Numbered from the stretch's first letter, positions 53,535 through 62,585 are shown. The stretch: 64,000 bases of DNA from Treponema sp. (GCA_009787775.1 WQSQ01000002.1:1-64000), one strand, 5' to 3'. Made by a program: numbers and translations. Notes: generated by a model not told the origin, from the sequence alone.

Positions 53535-54851
53535 ATGGTCATAGCATCAATTGATATACAAAACGGCAAAGTTGTTCAGTTAAAACAGGGTGATGAACTC
53601 ATTCTTCAACGCGATAATGCTCCGGATCTGGCGGCGCAGTTCGATATTTACGGCGAAATCGCGGTAATCGATCTTGACGCCGCGATGAACAAAGGTTCAA
53701 ACCTGGAAATGATAAAACCTCTTTTACGGAAAGCCGAGTGCAGGGTAGGCGGCGGTATAAGGACAGTGCGGCAGGCTGGAGAGCTTGTCAGTCTTGGTGC
53801 GCGGAAAATCATTGTAGGGTCAGGCGCTTTCCGCGATCCTGCGAAAAAAGGCGCAGGTATTGACGGCGGAGAGTTCGCGGTAAATATTCCCTTCCTTGAA
53901 GAAATGACAAAAAAGATTGGGCGGCAGAGGCTGATTGTAGCAGTCGACGCGCGCGCAGTAAATACAGGGTTTAACGAAATTGTCGTGGACGGCTGGAAAA
54001 CTCCTACAGGCCTTGATCTGATAAAAGCCGCGAAAGCCGTTGAACCTTACGCGTCTGAACTGCTTTTTACCTGCGTAGAACGCGAAGGCACAATGACAGG
54101 AATCGATCCTGAACCTGTGCGGAAATTACGCGAAGAGGTTAACTGCCAAATCACCGCGGCAGGAGGCGTTTCAACATTGGGAGAAATTGAGGATATGGCC
54201 GCTCTTGGCTGCGATGTGCAGCTTGGCATGGCTCTGTATACCGGAAAAATAAATTTAGCGGACGCGTTTATAGCGTCCCTTAACTGGAAGAAATGCCGGG
54301 AATGGGGATACCTTATCCCTGTTATAGTTCAAACCCCGGACGGACAGGTATTAATGACAGGCTTCGCCGATAAAGAAGCGTTAGCCGAAACATTCAAGCG
54401 CGGCAATGTGTGTTTTCACAGCCGGACAAGAGATAAACTCTGGATGAAGGGAGAGACCTCAGGCAGTGTTTTAAAACTTGTCCGTCTTCGCGTCGACTGC
54501 GACCGGGACGCAGTTCTTGCTGTTGCACAGCCCGCAGGCCCTGTTTGCCATACAGGCGCGTGGTCATGCTTTTCAGCTAACAGGAACTATACGCTTGAAT
54601 ATCTGCAGGATATAATCAAAGAGCGCCTGCGAAATCCGGCGCCCGGCTCTTACACCGCCGCGCTTGATGACGGACTTGTTCGCGAAAAAATCATGGAAGA
54701 AGCAAAGGAACTGTGCGAAGCGAAAGACCGCGGAGAAATCATCTGGGAAGCGGCGGATCTTTTATATTTTACCACAGTGCTTGCGTCGCGCGCGGACGTT
54801 ACAATCAAGGAAATACTTGATGAATTAGACAGAAGACATAGTAAACAGTGA
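53535..54851 (+). CDS. hisA: Trifunctional HisA-HisI-HisE fusion
   Basis: 438 residues. Residues 1-255 are the HisA ProFAR isomerase barrel: VIASIDIQNGKVVQL (first catalytic Asp), RVGGGIRTVRQA, IVGSGAF, IVAVDARA, ITAAGGVSTLGEIEDM. Residues about 265-350 are the HisI cyclohydrolase: FKRGNVCFHSRTRDKLWMKG, the metal motif DCDRDAVL and zinc-type PVCHTGAWSCF. Residues about 355-438 are the HisE pyrophosphohydrolase (LVREKIMEEAKELCEAK, IIWEAADLLYF). HisI-HisE fusion is common, but adding HisA in front joins three consecutive pathway steps, PR-ATP to PRFAR, in one chain. Four bases separate it from hisC. Confidence 0.93.
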   Translation: MVIASIDIQNGKVVQLKQGDELILQRDNAPDLAAQFDIYGEIAVIDLDAAMNKGSNLEMIKPLLRKAECRVGGGIRTVRQAGELVSLGARKIIVGSGAFRDPAKKGAGIDGGEFAVNIPFLEEMTKKIGRQRLIVAVDARAVNTGFNEIVVDGWKTPTGLDLIKAAKAVEPYASELLFTCVEREGTMTGIDPEPVRKLREEVNCQITAAGGVSTLGEIEDMAALGCDVQLGMALYTGKINLADAFIASLNWKKCREWGYLIPVIVQTPDGQVLMTGFADKEALAETFKRGNVCFHSRTRDKLWMKGETSGSVLKLVRLRVDCDRDAVLAVAQPAGPVCHTGAWSCFSANRNYTLEYLQDIIKERLRNPAPGSYTAALDDGLVREKIMEEAKELCEAKDRGEIIWEAADLLYFTTVLASRADVTIKEILDELDRRHSKQ

Positions 54852-54854
54852 ATT

Positions 54855-55925
54855 ATGAATAATTATTGGAATGAGCGCGCAAGGAATTTATCTCCGTATA
54901 CTCCCGGCGAACAGCCCAAAGACAGGCAGTTTATAAAGCTTAACACAAATGAAAATCCTTATCCTCCGTCTCCCAAAGTAATTGAGGCTGTTAAAAAGGC
55001 GGCGGATGACAGTTTACGCCTTTATCCGGATCCTGAATGTACCGCCTTTCGCGAAGCTGCGGCAGCCTGTTACGGTGTAAATCCACAGCAGGTATTTGCA
55101 GGTAACGGCTCCGATGAGATTCTTGCTTTCGCGTTCGGCGCGTTCTTTGAAAAAACAATACTTTTCCCGGATATTACATATAGTTTTTACCCTGTTTACG
55201 CGGATCTTTGGGATATACCGTACAGCCTTATACCGCTCAGGGAAGATTTTTCCATAAATATAAGCGATTACAGGATACCTTCGGACGGCGTTGTAATTTC
55301 AAACCCTAACGCGCCTACCGGAATCGCTCTAGAGCTTAATGATATTATATTTCTGGCGGAATTTCTTGAAAGGCAGAAAAAGGTTTTTATTGTGGATGAA
55401 GCATACGCCGCCTTCGGCGCGCAATCCGCGGTGACACTAATAAATAAATTTCCAAATTTGCTTATAGTAAACACTCTTTCAAAATCAACCTCTCTTGCGG
55501 GACTGCGCGCGGGTTTCGCGATCGGCAATGAGAATTTAATTGAAGGGCTTAGGCGTATGCGCGATTCTTTTAATTCATACACATTGGATCGTCTTGCACT
55601 GGCGGGGGGCGAAGCCGCGGTAAAAGATACGCAGTATTACAGCGGTATCAATAGCCGGGTAATCGCGACAAGAGAGCGGGTAACAGAAATACTGCGCAGC
55701 CTTAACTTTACCGTTTTGCCTTCCTGCGCAAATTTTATATTTATAAGATTCTCAAGTTTGGGAGGCAGGGAATTGTTTCAAGCCCTGAGGGAGCAGGGAA
55801 TACTGGTCCGGCATTTTAACAGGGAAAGAATCGCAGATTTTATCAGGGTCAGCATTGGAACGGATGAACAGATGGATATATTTATTAAAACATGCAAAGA
55901 TATTACAGAAAGGAGAAAAGGATGA
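54855..55925 (+). CDS. hisC: Histidinol-phosphate aminotransferase
   Basis: 356 residues of the fold type I PLP family. Visible motifs are KLNTNENPYPPSPKV (N-terminal substrate arm), GNGSDEILAFAFGAF, SNPNAPTGIAL, FIVDEAYAAFG and LSKSTSLAGLRAGFAIG with the PLP lysine. HFNRERIADFIRVSIG is the C-terminal arginine region. It converts imidazoleacetol phosphate to histidinol phosphate. The end overlaps hisD by four bases (ATGA). Confidence 0.96.
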   Translation: MNNYWNERARNLSPYTPGEQPKDRQFIKLNTNENPYPPSPKVIEAVKKAADDSLRLYPDPECTAFREAAAACYGVNPQQVFAGNGSDEILAFAFGAFFEKTILFPDITYSFYPVYADLWDIPYSLIPLREDFSINISDYRIPSDGVVISNPNAPTGIALELNDIIFLAEFLERQKKVFIVDEAYAAFGAQSAVTLINKFPNLLIVNTLSKSTSLAGLRAGFAIGNENLIEGLRRMRDSFNSYTLDRLALAGGEAAVKDTQYYSGINSRVIATRERVTEILRSLNFTVLPSCANFIFIRFSSLGGRELFQALREQGILVRHFNRERIADFIRVSIGTDEQMDIFIKTCKDITERRKG

Positions 55926-57277
55926 AAGTTATCAAGAGCGAAGAATTTGACGCTTACTGGAAGAAAGAAAAAAGAAAAAGCGATGATCCTGGAACAGATA
56001 ATAAAGTCAGAAACATTATTGAGGAAGTGCGCGCCAAAGGAGACGCCGCAGTCAGGAAATTCGCGTCAAAATACGATAAATCATCTCCGATGCAGCTTGA
56101 AGTTCCCGTAACGGAAGCAAATCTTGCCCTTGAAGAATTACGCGCAAATGATCCTGAATTGACACAGGCGCTTGCGCTCGCTGCAAATAATATAATGCGT
56201 TTCGCGCAGAAGCAGAAAGAGCAATATGTCAATTTTGAACATGAAATGGCAGACGGAGTCATAACAGGGCAAAAGGTAATTCCTGTTCAACGCGCCGCAA
56301 TATATATTCCCGGCGGGCGGTTTCCTCTTTTTTCTTCCGTGCTGATGGGAATGATTCCCGCATTCTGCGCGGGTGTAGAAGAAGTGCTTCTGTCATCGCC
56401 TCCTGCGGAGAACGGAAAGCCTGACAAAAAAATACTTGCCGCGGCAGCCATTGCCGCCGAAGTATCGGATAACAAGACAATGCGCATATTTTCTGTCGGC
56501 GGAGCGCAGGCAATCGCCGCGTTTGCCCTTGGTACTGAATCAATTCCCCGCGCCGACATTATCGCAGGCCCCGGTAACAAATATGTAGCCGCCGCGAAAC
56601 GAATACTTTTCGGCGAAGCCGGAATTGATTTTATCGCAGGCCCGTCCGATGTTTTGATTATTTCCGATCCCCAGTCAAGCCAGGTGGACAGCGAATCAAA
56701 TATTGACGGTCTAAAAGAAAACGAGATAGGCGCGAATCTTGTCGCCGCGGACATGCTCGCGCAGGCGGAACATGATCCGGACGCCAGGGCAAGAGCGCTT
56801 GTTCCCAACAGGGTATTCGCGGATAAGATAAACGCTGTAATAGAGAGAATGATTCTGGCATTACCGACAAAAAAAATCGCCCGCTCCTCAATTAATTCAG
56901 GCGGCGTTATTATAGTTTATAAAAGCAAAAACGAAGCGATACGCATCGCAAATACAATCGCGCCTGAACACCTTGAGCTTCACCTGACAGACGCTGACAG
57001 CTGGATTCCGTCATTAAAAAATTACGGGTCTCTCTTTATAGGGCAGCTTTCGGCGGAAGTATTCGGAGATTACGCAGCGGGGCTTAATCACACATTGCCG
57101 ACATCAGGAAGCTCAAAATTTACGGGAGGCCTGTCAGTACATAATTTCCTGAAGATTGTTACAACCCTTAACTGCTCGCCTGGAAAAGGTTTTGATAAAG
57201 TGCGCGGCGCGGCGGAAATTATCGGACGCGCCGAAGGGCTGGAAGGTCATGTGCAAAGCGCCGCCTGTCGGCGTTAA
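55922..57277 (+). CDS. hisD: Histidinol dehydrogenase
   Basis: 451 residues from ATG 55922, with AGGAGAAAAGG upstream inside hisC. Family blocks are PVQRAAIYIPGGRFPLFSSV, VGGAQAIAAFALGT, IAGPGNKYVAAAKRILFG, DFIAGPSDVLII (catalytic region), LAQAEHDPDA and the C-terminal DYAAGLNHTLPTSGSSKFTGGLS. It oxidises histidinol to histidine in two NAD-dependent steps with zinc. The Gln/His ligands of the zinc site are within these blocks. Confidence 0.97.
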   Translation: MKVIKSEEFDAYWKKEKRKSDDPGTDNKVRNIIEEVRAKGDAAVRKFASKYDKSSPMQLEVPVTEANLALEELRANDPELTQALALAANNIMRFAQKQKEQYVNFEHEMADGVITGQKVIPVQRAAIYIPGGRFPLFSSVLMGMIPAFCAGVEEVLLSSPPAENGKPDKKILAAAAIAAEVSDNKTMRIFSVGGAQAIAAFALGTESIPRADIIAGPGNKYVAAAKRILFGEAGIDFIAGPSDVLIISDPQSSQVDSESNIDGLKENEIGANLVAADMLAQAEHDPDARARALVPNRVFADKINAVIERMILALPTKKIARSSINSGGVIIVYKSKNEAIRIANTIAPEHLELHLTDADSWIPSLKNYGSLFIGQLSAEVFGDYAAGLNHTLPTSGSSKFTGGLSVHNFLKIVTTLNCSPGKGFDKVRGAAEIIGRAEGLEGHVQSAACRR

Positions 57278-57291
57278 GCAAGAGAGTGAGT

Positions 57292-58362
57292 ATGCTTAGA
57301 ATAGGGATAATCGGAGCCGGCAATATCAGCAAGATTTATCTTGATAACCTGACAGGAATGTTCGGAAAAAGGGTAAAAGTGGTTTCTATTGCCGACATTA
57401 TTTTTGAGAAAGCTCAGAAGGCGGCGGAAAATTATAAAATAAAAGCTTTTAATTCAGCTGAGGAAATGATTAAAGGCAGCGATATCGATCTGATACTGAA
57501 CATCACTCCTCCTGCTTCCCATTATGAAGCGGCTCTTGCCGCGGTCAGTGCGGGAAAGCATGTTTATAATGAAAAACCGTTCTGTACGAAACGTGAAGAT
57601 GCGGCGCAGCTTATAAAAACCGCGGCGGAAAAAATGGTAAGGGTAGGAGGAGCGCCCGATACTTTTCTTGGAGCAGGCCTTCAAACCTGCCGCAAACTTA
57701 TAGACGACGGCTGGATAGGGCAGCCTGTCGCAGCGACAGCTATCATGATGAGTCATGGCCCTGAACACTGGCATCCCAGTCCGCACTTTTTCTATCAGGA
57801 GGGCGGCGGGCCGATGTTCGATGTAGGCCCTTATTATTTAACGGCGCTTGTCAGTATTCTGGGCCCTGTTAAAAGAGTCTGCGGCAGTGCGAGAATCAGT
57901 AATCCTACAAGGACAATTACAAATCAGTTTCAGTACGGTGAAATTATTAATGTCGAAGTCCCTACGCATATCGCAGGCGTGCTTGAGTTTGCAGGCGGGC
58001 CTATTGGGACAATAATCACAAGTTTTGACGTGTACTCCCATTCGCTGCCGCGTATTGAAATATACGGAACAGAAGGTACATTACAGGTTCCCGACCCCAA
58101 TACATTCGGCGGCCCGATATTCGCCAAACGTTTCCGTGAGGAAAAATGGTCGGAGATTCCGCTGTTAAAAAACTATAAGGAAAACTCCCGCGGACTTGGG
58201 CTTACCGAAATGGCGGAGGCGATTGAAAGCAAGAAACCTCACCGCGCATCCGCAGAGCTTGTAAGCCATGTACTTGAAATCATGCACGGAATACACGACG
58301 CCTGCGCCTCGGGAAAATATCATAAACTGAAAACCAGGTGCAAGCGCCCTGAAGCTTTATAA
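57292..58362 (+). CDS. Gfo/Idh/MocA family oxidoreductase
   Basis: 356 residues from ATG 57292 (AGAGAG upstream; a GTG six bases earlier is possible). The Rossmann motif IGIIGAGNISKIYLDNL binds NAD(P); EKPFCTKREDA holds the EKP lysine characteristic of the family, and HPSPHFFYQEGGGPMFDVGPYYLTAL carries the catalytic His/Asp zone. It is probably a sugar or inositol dehydrogenase; the substrate is unknown. It follows hisD by 14 bases. Its last six bases overlap the convergent ligase gene. Confidence 0.85.
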   Translation: MLRIGIIGAGNISKIYLDNLTGMFGKRVKVVSIADIIFEKAQKAAENYKIKAFNSAEEMIKGSDIDLILNITPPASHYEAALAAVSAGKHVYNEKPFCTKREDAAQLIKTAAEKMVRVGGAPDTFLGAGLQTCRKLIDDGWIGQPVAATAIMMSHGPEHWHPSPHFFYQEGGGPMFDVGPYYLTALVSILGPVKRVCGSARISNPTRTITNQFQYGEIINVEVPTHIAGVLEFAGGPIGTIITSFDVYSHSLPRIEIYGTEGTLQVPDPNTFGGPIFAKRFREEKWSEIPLLKNYKENSRGLGLTEMAEAIESKKPHRASAELVSHVLEIMHGIHDACASGKYHKLKTRCKRPEAL

Positions 58363-60066
58363 TCTGCCTCTTTTAATCTTTTTCGTTGTTGTCATTTCCA
58401 TTGGGTTATCAAGGAGTTCGAACTTGTTAATCTTCTGATACGGCTGCAGTCTCTGGTTAACTTCCTTGATAATGCTGTCAATCTGGGTTTTCAATTCGTC
58501 TTTGGAAGGAGCTCCGCCTTTCGCGTTTTTATAATCAGGGTTGGGATAAACAAGCGCTTCGATGCCTTCTGTTTTCATTTTCTCATCCAGTACATATCCG
58601 CGGATAAGAATCTGATCGATTACCTCGTAAAGCTGGAACTCGTTTTCTATTTCTTCGGGGTATACGTTTTTCCCGCCTTCTGTAACAATCATGTTCTTGG
58701 CGCGGCCTGTAAGATACAGATAACCTTCGCTGTCCTGATAGCCAAGATCGCCTGTTTTTAAATAACCGTCAGCTGTAAAGGACTGTGCTGTTTCATCGGG
58801 CATGTTGTAATAACCGAGCATTACCATCGGGCCTCTTACAATTACCTCTCCTACGCCGCGTTCATCGGGATTGAGAATCTTCATGTCAACCTGCGGACAC
58901 GGGCGGCCGACACTGGTTTCTTTATACGCTTCGATTGGGTTAATTGCAATAATCGGGGAAGTTTCCGTTAAACCGTAGCCCTGAACAAAGTCGATGCCGA
59001 GCTGGTTGTACTTGCGGAATACACTGGGCGCAAGAGGGCCGCCTCCTGAAATACAGATGCGTATCGATGTAAGGGATGCCTTGTCAAGAACAAACTTGAA
59101 CATCCTTTTGCCCGGGTTTACTTTAAATATTTTCTTAATGACGCCTGATATCCCCATCATGAAAGAAATTAAGCCGTAAACAACAGGGCCTTTCGCCTTA
59201 AGACCGCGGATGATTCCCGCCAGCACCTTGTTAAAGAGCATCGGTACGCCCAACAGCATTGTTATCTGCGCTTCTTTAAGGTCTTTTAATATCTGGCTTG
59301 TTACCATTTTCTTTCCGAATACAACTTCCGCTCCTACAGAGATTGTTTCGATAAAAACCGCGAGCATTGTGTATGAATGATGAATCGGAAGAATCGCGTA
59401 AAATATGTCTGTATGAAGAATTATGAGGGGAGTTCCCTGAGCAAGATAAACATCTGATACAAGGTTTTTATGCGTAAGCATTACCCCCTTGGGAACGCCT
59501 GTCGTGCCTGACGTAAAAAGAATCGCGGCAAGGTCTTTTTCTTCCGCTTTTTCAATTTTAGCTTCAGGCCCGTCAAGATCGTACACATACGTCCCGATGC
59601 CTTTTTTCAGGGAAATAACTTCATCCAGTTTAACCGGTTTCTGCATATAGTAATCGTATTTTTCTTCATCCACAAAAAGCATCCTTGCTCCGGATGCTTT
59701 TAATAAAGAATCAATTTCTTCGTTTTTAAGCTGATAATCAATCGGCACAATTACGGCGCCTGCGAACAGAATCGCAAGATATGTAACTGCCCATTCAGGT
59801 GCGTTCTTTCCGGATACCGCAACCCTGTCTCCGCGCTTTATTCCCTTGCTGTTAAGCCAGCGCGCGACAGCCTCTATTATTTTTAATGACTGAGTATAGT
59901 TAAGGCTTATTCTGTCCGGATCAAATATGGTAAAGCACAGACGTTCAGGGTACCTTGAAACTGTAATCCTGAACATTTCCGGCATAGTGGGCCAATCCCC
60001 CTTAAAATCCTTTCCCCGATAATCATTCAAAAACTCCCAGGGTTTCTCGGTGTGTGGAACTGCCAT
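58357..60066 (-). CDS. AMP-dependent acyl-CoA synthetase (long-chain fatty acid ligase-like)
   Basis: 569 residues from ATG 60066, chosen because GGAGG lies eight bases upstream. The adenylate-forming signature AAILFTSGTTGVPKGVMLTHKN is complete. HHSYTM, GYGLTETSPII, GYLKTGDLGYQDSEGYLYLTGRAK and the C-terminal VYPEEIE/KKIKRGRL lysine region follow. It should activate a fatty acid to the acyl-CoA, at the membrane. Divergent from the leucine-rich lipoprotein gene across 294 bases that contain array 4. Confidence 0.92.
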   Translation of the reverse strand: MAVPHTEKPWEFLNDYRGKDFKGDWPTMPEMFRITVSRYPERLCFTIFDPDRISLNYTQSLKIIEAVARWLNSKGIKRGDRVAVSGKNAPEWAVTYLAILFAGAVIVPIDYQLKNEEIDSLLKASGARMLFVDEEKYDYYMQKPVKLDEVISLKKGIGTYVYDLDGPEAKIEKAEEKDLAAILFTSGTTGVPKGVMLTHKNLVSDVYLAQGTPLIILHTDIFYAILPIHHSYTMLAVFIETISVGAEVVFGKKMVTSQILKDLKEAQITMLLGVPMLFNKVLAGIIRGLKAKGPVVYGLISFMMGISGVIKKIFKVNPGKRMFKFVLDKASLTSIRICISGGGPLAPSVFRKYNQLGIDFVQGYGLTETSPIIAINPIEAYKETSVGRPCPQVDMKILNPDERGVGEVIVRGPMVMLGYYNMPDETAQSFTADGYLKTGDLGYQDSEGYLYLTGRAKNMIVTEGGKNVYPEEIENEFQLYEVIDQILIRGYVLDEKMKTEGIEALVYPNPDYKNAKGGAPSKDELKTQIDSIIKEVNQRLQPYQKINKFELLDNPMEMTTTKKIKRGRL

Positions 60067-60191
60067 GATATCCTCCAAAATCTTTATATTGGTAAAAGGG
60101 CATTAAAACCCCTGTTACTTATGACGCTTTACAGGTCACAATAACATCCATTTTGACATGTTTTTTGAAAATGTACAATTGTATATTTAAT

Positions 60192-60260
60192 TCCGGTATA
60201 AAGGTCTATTACAGCCTGGAAAAAACAGCCACCCCAGTCCGGAATAAAGGCTTATTAATA
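60192..60260. repeat. 23-bp-period array 4 (three units, middle one degenerate)
   Basis: TCCGGTATAAAGGTCTATTA starts at 60192 and TCCGGAATAAAGGCTTATTA at 60238, a distance of 46 = 2 x 23, with 17 of 20 matches. The intervening unit at 60215 (CCTGGAAAAAACAG) keeps part of the pattern. The core AATAA-AGGC-TTATT is a small dyad. Apart from this, the 294-base gap holds no gene. Confidence 0.65.
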
Positions 60261-60360
60261 CAAAAACGCATTTTTCTCTTGCAAACTTTAAAAAAGTATA
60301 ACAGTATTTAATAATGTAAAAATTGCGTTATATTAAACAATATTAATAAGGAGAAATGAC

Positions 60361-62160
60361 ATGAAAATTAAAAAAGAGACAAGGGTTAGTATTTTTGTAC
60401 TAATCATGTTAACCACGTTTATATCCTTTACCTTTACCTCCTGCGGTCCTGCCTGCGAACATGTCAATGTTGACATAGAAAGGGCAACCTGTACCCAAGA
60501 TAAGAAATGTCTGGATTGCGGTAAAACAGTACAAGGTAAACTAGGACACACTGCTGATGAGGAAACACGCACTATAACGACATATCCAACTTATGACGCC
60601 GCAGGCGCATATCAGGCAAATTGTGTAAGATGCGGCGAATCTATAACAGGCAGTATTGCCCGCCTTGATTATACGCCTAACCTTAAGTATGAATCGGTAG
60701 ACGGCAGGGTAACGGTTTCAATAGGAGAAGCAGGCGTAAATTATGCCAGTATCCTTAATGATATTAGAATTCCTTCAGCAGTTCCCAGTACAGATCCTCT
60801 GAGCGGAAAAACTAGTACGGATCCTCTAAGGGGACGAAGTGTAGCCGCCATAGCTGTAGACGGATTCAGAGGAACTGCTATTACGAACGTGAAAATCCCC
60901 GAAGGCGTTACTTCTATCGGAGCGGGTGCGTTCTATGGCTGTACCAGCCTTGCTGACATAAAAATCCCCTCCAGCGTTACTACTGTCGGCGCAGGCGCGT
61001 TTACAGGCTGTACCAGCCTTAAGAACATAGAAATTGATAATAGTAATATTAATTACGGCGAAGCTTTTGATAAAAATATTATTGAAAGTGTAGTGATTAA
61101 TGTCGCTGCAATCCACGAAAATGCGTTTAAAGATTTCATCAGCCTTAAGGATGTAACAATCGGCAGCAGAGTTACATCCATAGGCGCGAATGCATTCTCC
61201 GGCTGCACCAGCCTTGAAAGCATAACAATCAAGTCGGCGACTTTACCTGATCTCAGCGAAGCTTTTGATGTAGCAAATATCAAAACCGTGAAAATCGAAA
61301 ATGTTACCTCTATAGGCCCTGGTACATTCAAAGATTTTACCAGTCTTGAAAGCGTAACAATCGGCAGCAGCGTTAATACAATAGGACGGGAGGCGTTCTC
61401 CGGCTGCACCAGCCTTGCAGGTATAACAATCCCAAACAATGTCACTTCCATAGGAGAGAAAGCGTTCTATGGCTGTACCAGCCTTGCAAATATAACAATC
61501 CCCAACAGTGTTACTACCATAGACAATAATGCATTTGAAGGCTGCACTAATCTTACAAGCGTAACATTCAGCAGCAACAGTAGGGTTTCTTCTATCGGTA
61601 ATTCTGCTTTTACTGGCTGCACCAGCCTTGCAAGTATAACAATCCCCAGCAGCGTTACTACCATCGGCAATAGTGCGTTTGAAGGCTGCACTAATCTTGC
61701 AAGTGTAACAATCCCCAGCAGCGTTACTGCCATTGGTAATTATGCGTTCTCTAGTTGCAAACTTACATCACCTATAACAATCCCCAGCAGCGTTAAAACT
61801 ATCGGTAATTATGCGTTTTCCAACAGCGGCCTTACAAGCGTAACAATATCCAGCGGAAGCACTGCTTCCATAGGTAATAATGCGTTCCAAAGCTGCACCA
61901 GCCTTGCAAGCATAACGATCCCCGAAGGTGTTACCAGTATCAACCAATATGCTTTTAGCGGCTGTATCAGTCTTTTAAGCATTACTATTCCAAGTAGTGT
62001 TACATCCGTTGGCAATTTAGCCTTTAGCGGCTGGCTTGCCAATCAAGACATATTCATAAAACATAATAGTCTTAATCCAACCGGATGGAGTAATAATTGG
62101 TATATGAATTGTGCGGCGTCAATCTATGGAACCCAAGATCAACTCTGGCCGCAACAATAA
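60361..62160 (+). CDS. BspA-like leucine-rich repeat lipoprotein
   Basis: 599 residues, ATG after AAGGAGAAATGAC. The signal peptide ends in lipobox FTFTSC-GP at about residue 23. Residues 30-90 carry two CxxC pairs (KCLDCGK, CVRCGE) spaced as in a small zinc ribbon or disulfide module. From residue about 150 to 580 there are about 15 LRR_5 repeats of the form SVTSIGNxAFxGCTSLxSITIP. These repeats form a solenoid used by oral treponemes and Tannerella for adhesion and fibronectin or fibrinogen binding. Likely exposed at the surface. Near-identical adjacent repeats (61620-61740) imply recent recombination. Confidence 0.9.
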   Translation: MKIKKETRVSIFVLIMLTTFISFTFTSCGPACEHVNVDIERATCTQDKKCLDCGKTVQGKLGHTADEETRTITTYPTYDAAGAYQANCVRCGESITGSIARLDYTPNLKYESVDGRVTVSIGEAGVNYASILNDIRIPSAVPSTDPLSGKTSTDPLRGRSVAAIAVDGFRGTAITNVKIPEGVTSIGAGAFYGCTSLADIKIPSSVTTVGAGAFTGCTSLKNIEIDNSNINYGEAFDKNIIESVVINVAAIHENAFKDFISLKDVTIGSRVTSIGANAFSGCTSLESITIKSATLPDLSEAFDVANIKTVKIENVTSIGPGTFKDFTSLESVTIGSSVNTIGREAFSGCTSLAGITIPNNVTSIGEKAFYGCTSLANITIPNSVTTIDNNAFEGCTNLTSVTFSSNSRVSSIGNSAFTGCTSLASITIPSSVTTIGNSAFEGCTNLASVTIPSSVTAIGNYAFSSCKLTSPITIPSSVKTIGNYAFSNSGLTSVTISSGSTASIGNNAFQSCTSLASITIPEGVTSINQYAFSGCISLLSITIPSSVTSVGNLAFSGWLANQDIFIKHNSLNPTGWSNNWYMNCAASIYGTQDQLWPQQ

Positions 62161-62198
62161 ACGTAAGCAGCTTTAAACCATTTTGAAACAAGCCTGGC

Positions 62199-62323
62199 GG
62201 TGTCCGAAAAGTATGAAATACTTGTTCGGACATCTTCTTTATTGTGGTTTTTTCGTAGTATTTCGCTGAAATAGGGGAAAAAACGAGAGCTGTTCAAGAA
62301 GTAACCAACTTCTTGTACAGCCC
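62199..62323 (-). repeat. Composite hairpin element, copy B (inverted)
   Basis: On the plus strand the type 2 hairpin comes first: TGTCCGAA (62201-62208) / TTCGGACA (62225-62232), inner AAGTAT-GAA-ATACTT. Type 1 follows: GCTGT (62289-62293) / ACAGC (62317-62321) with inner CAAGAAGT / ACTTCTTG. The whole is the reverse complement of 37147-37287 in order and sequence, including the intervening block. It lies directly downstream of the leucine-rich repeat gene. Confidence 0.8.
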
Positions 62324-62341
62324 CAGGCTTTGTGTGGGGTT

Positions 62342-62479
62342 GTGTCAAGGCCTGGTGTGAGATCGCGTCAAGCATTGGTGTGAGATCGCGTCAAGGCCTG
62401 GTGGATGACCGCGTCAAGCATTGGTGTAAGATCGCGTCAAGCATTGGTGTGAGATCGCGTCAAGGCTTGACGGGAGGTC
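62342..62479. repeat. 23-bp tandem array 3 (six units)
   Basis: Six contiguous 23-base units begin at 62342, 62365, 62388, 62411, 62434 and 62457, each starting GCGTCAAG or GTGTCAAG and most ending GAGATC. Units 2 and 5 are identical over 23 bases. Across unit borders TTGGTGTG-AGAT-CGCGTCAA can pair with G-U wobbles as RNA. The array abuts composite copy B and precedes the next lipoprotein gene by 106 bases. Confidence 0.92.
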
Positions 62480-62585
62480 TGTCCTGAATTAGGGACAGAC
62501 GTAAAGTTAATGATTTGGTGTTTCTAGTTTTTACAAGGCTTCTGTCCTGCAATGTTGGTTTTTTACGTAAAATAATGATATATTG

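Noticed and set aside
61053-61733. Minus-strand ORFs with repeated VTLLGIV-type peptides
   Set aside because: They are antisense shadows of the leucine-rich repeats of the lipoprotein gene.
62342-62479. CRISPR array
   Set aside because: Units are contiguous, 23 bases long, with no unique spacers, and no cas genes are in the window.
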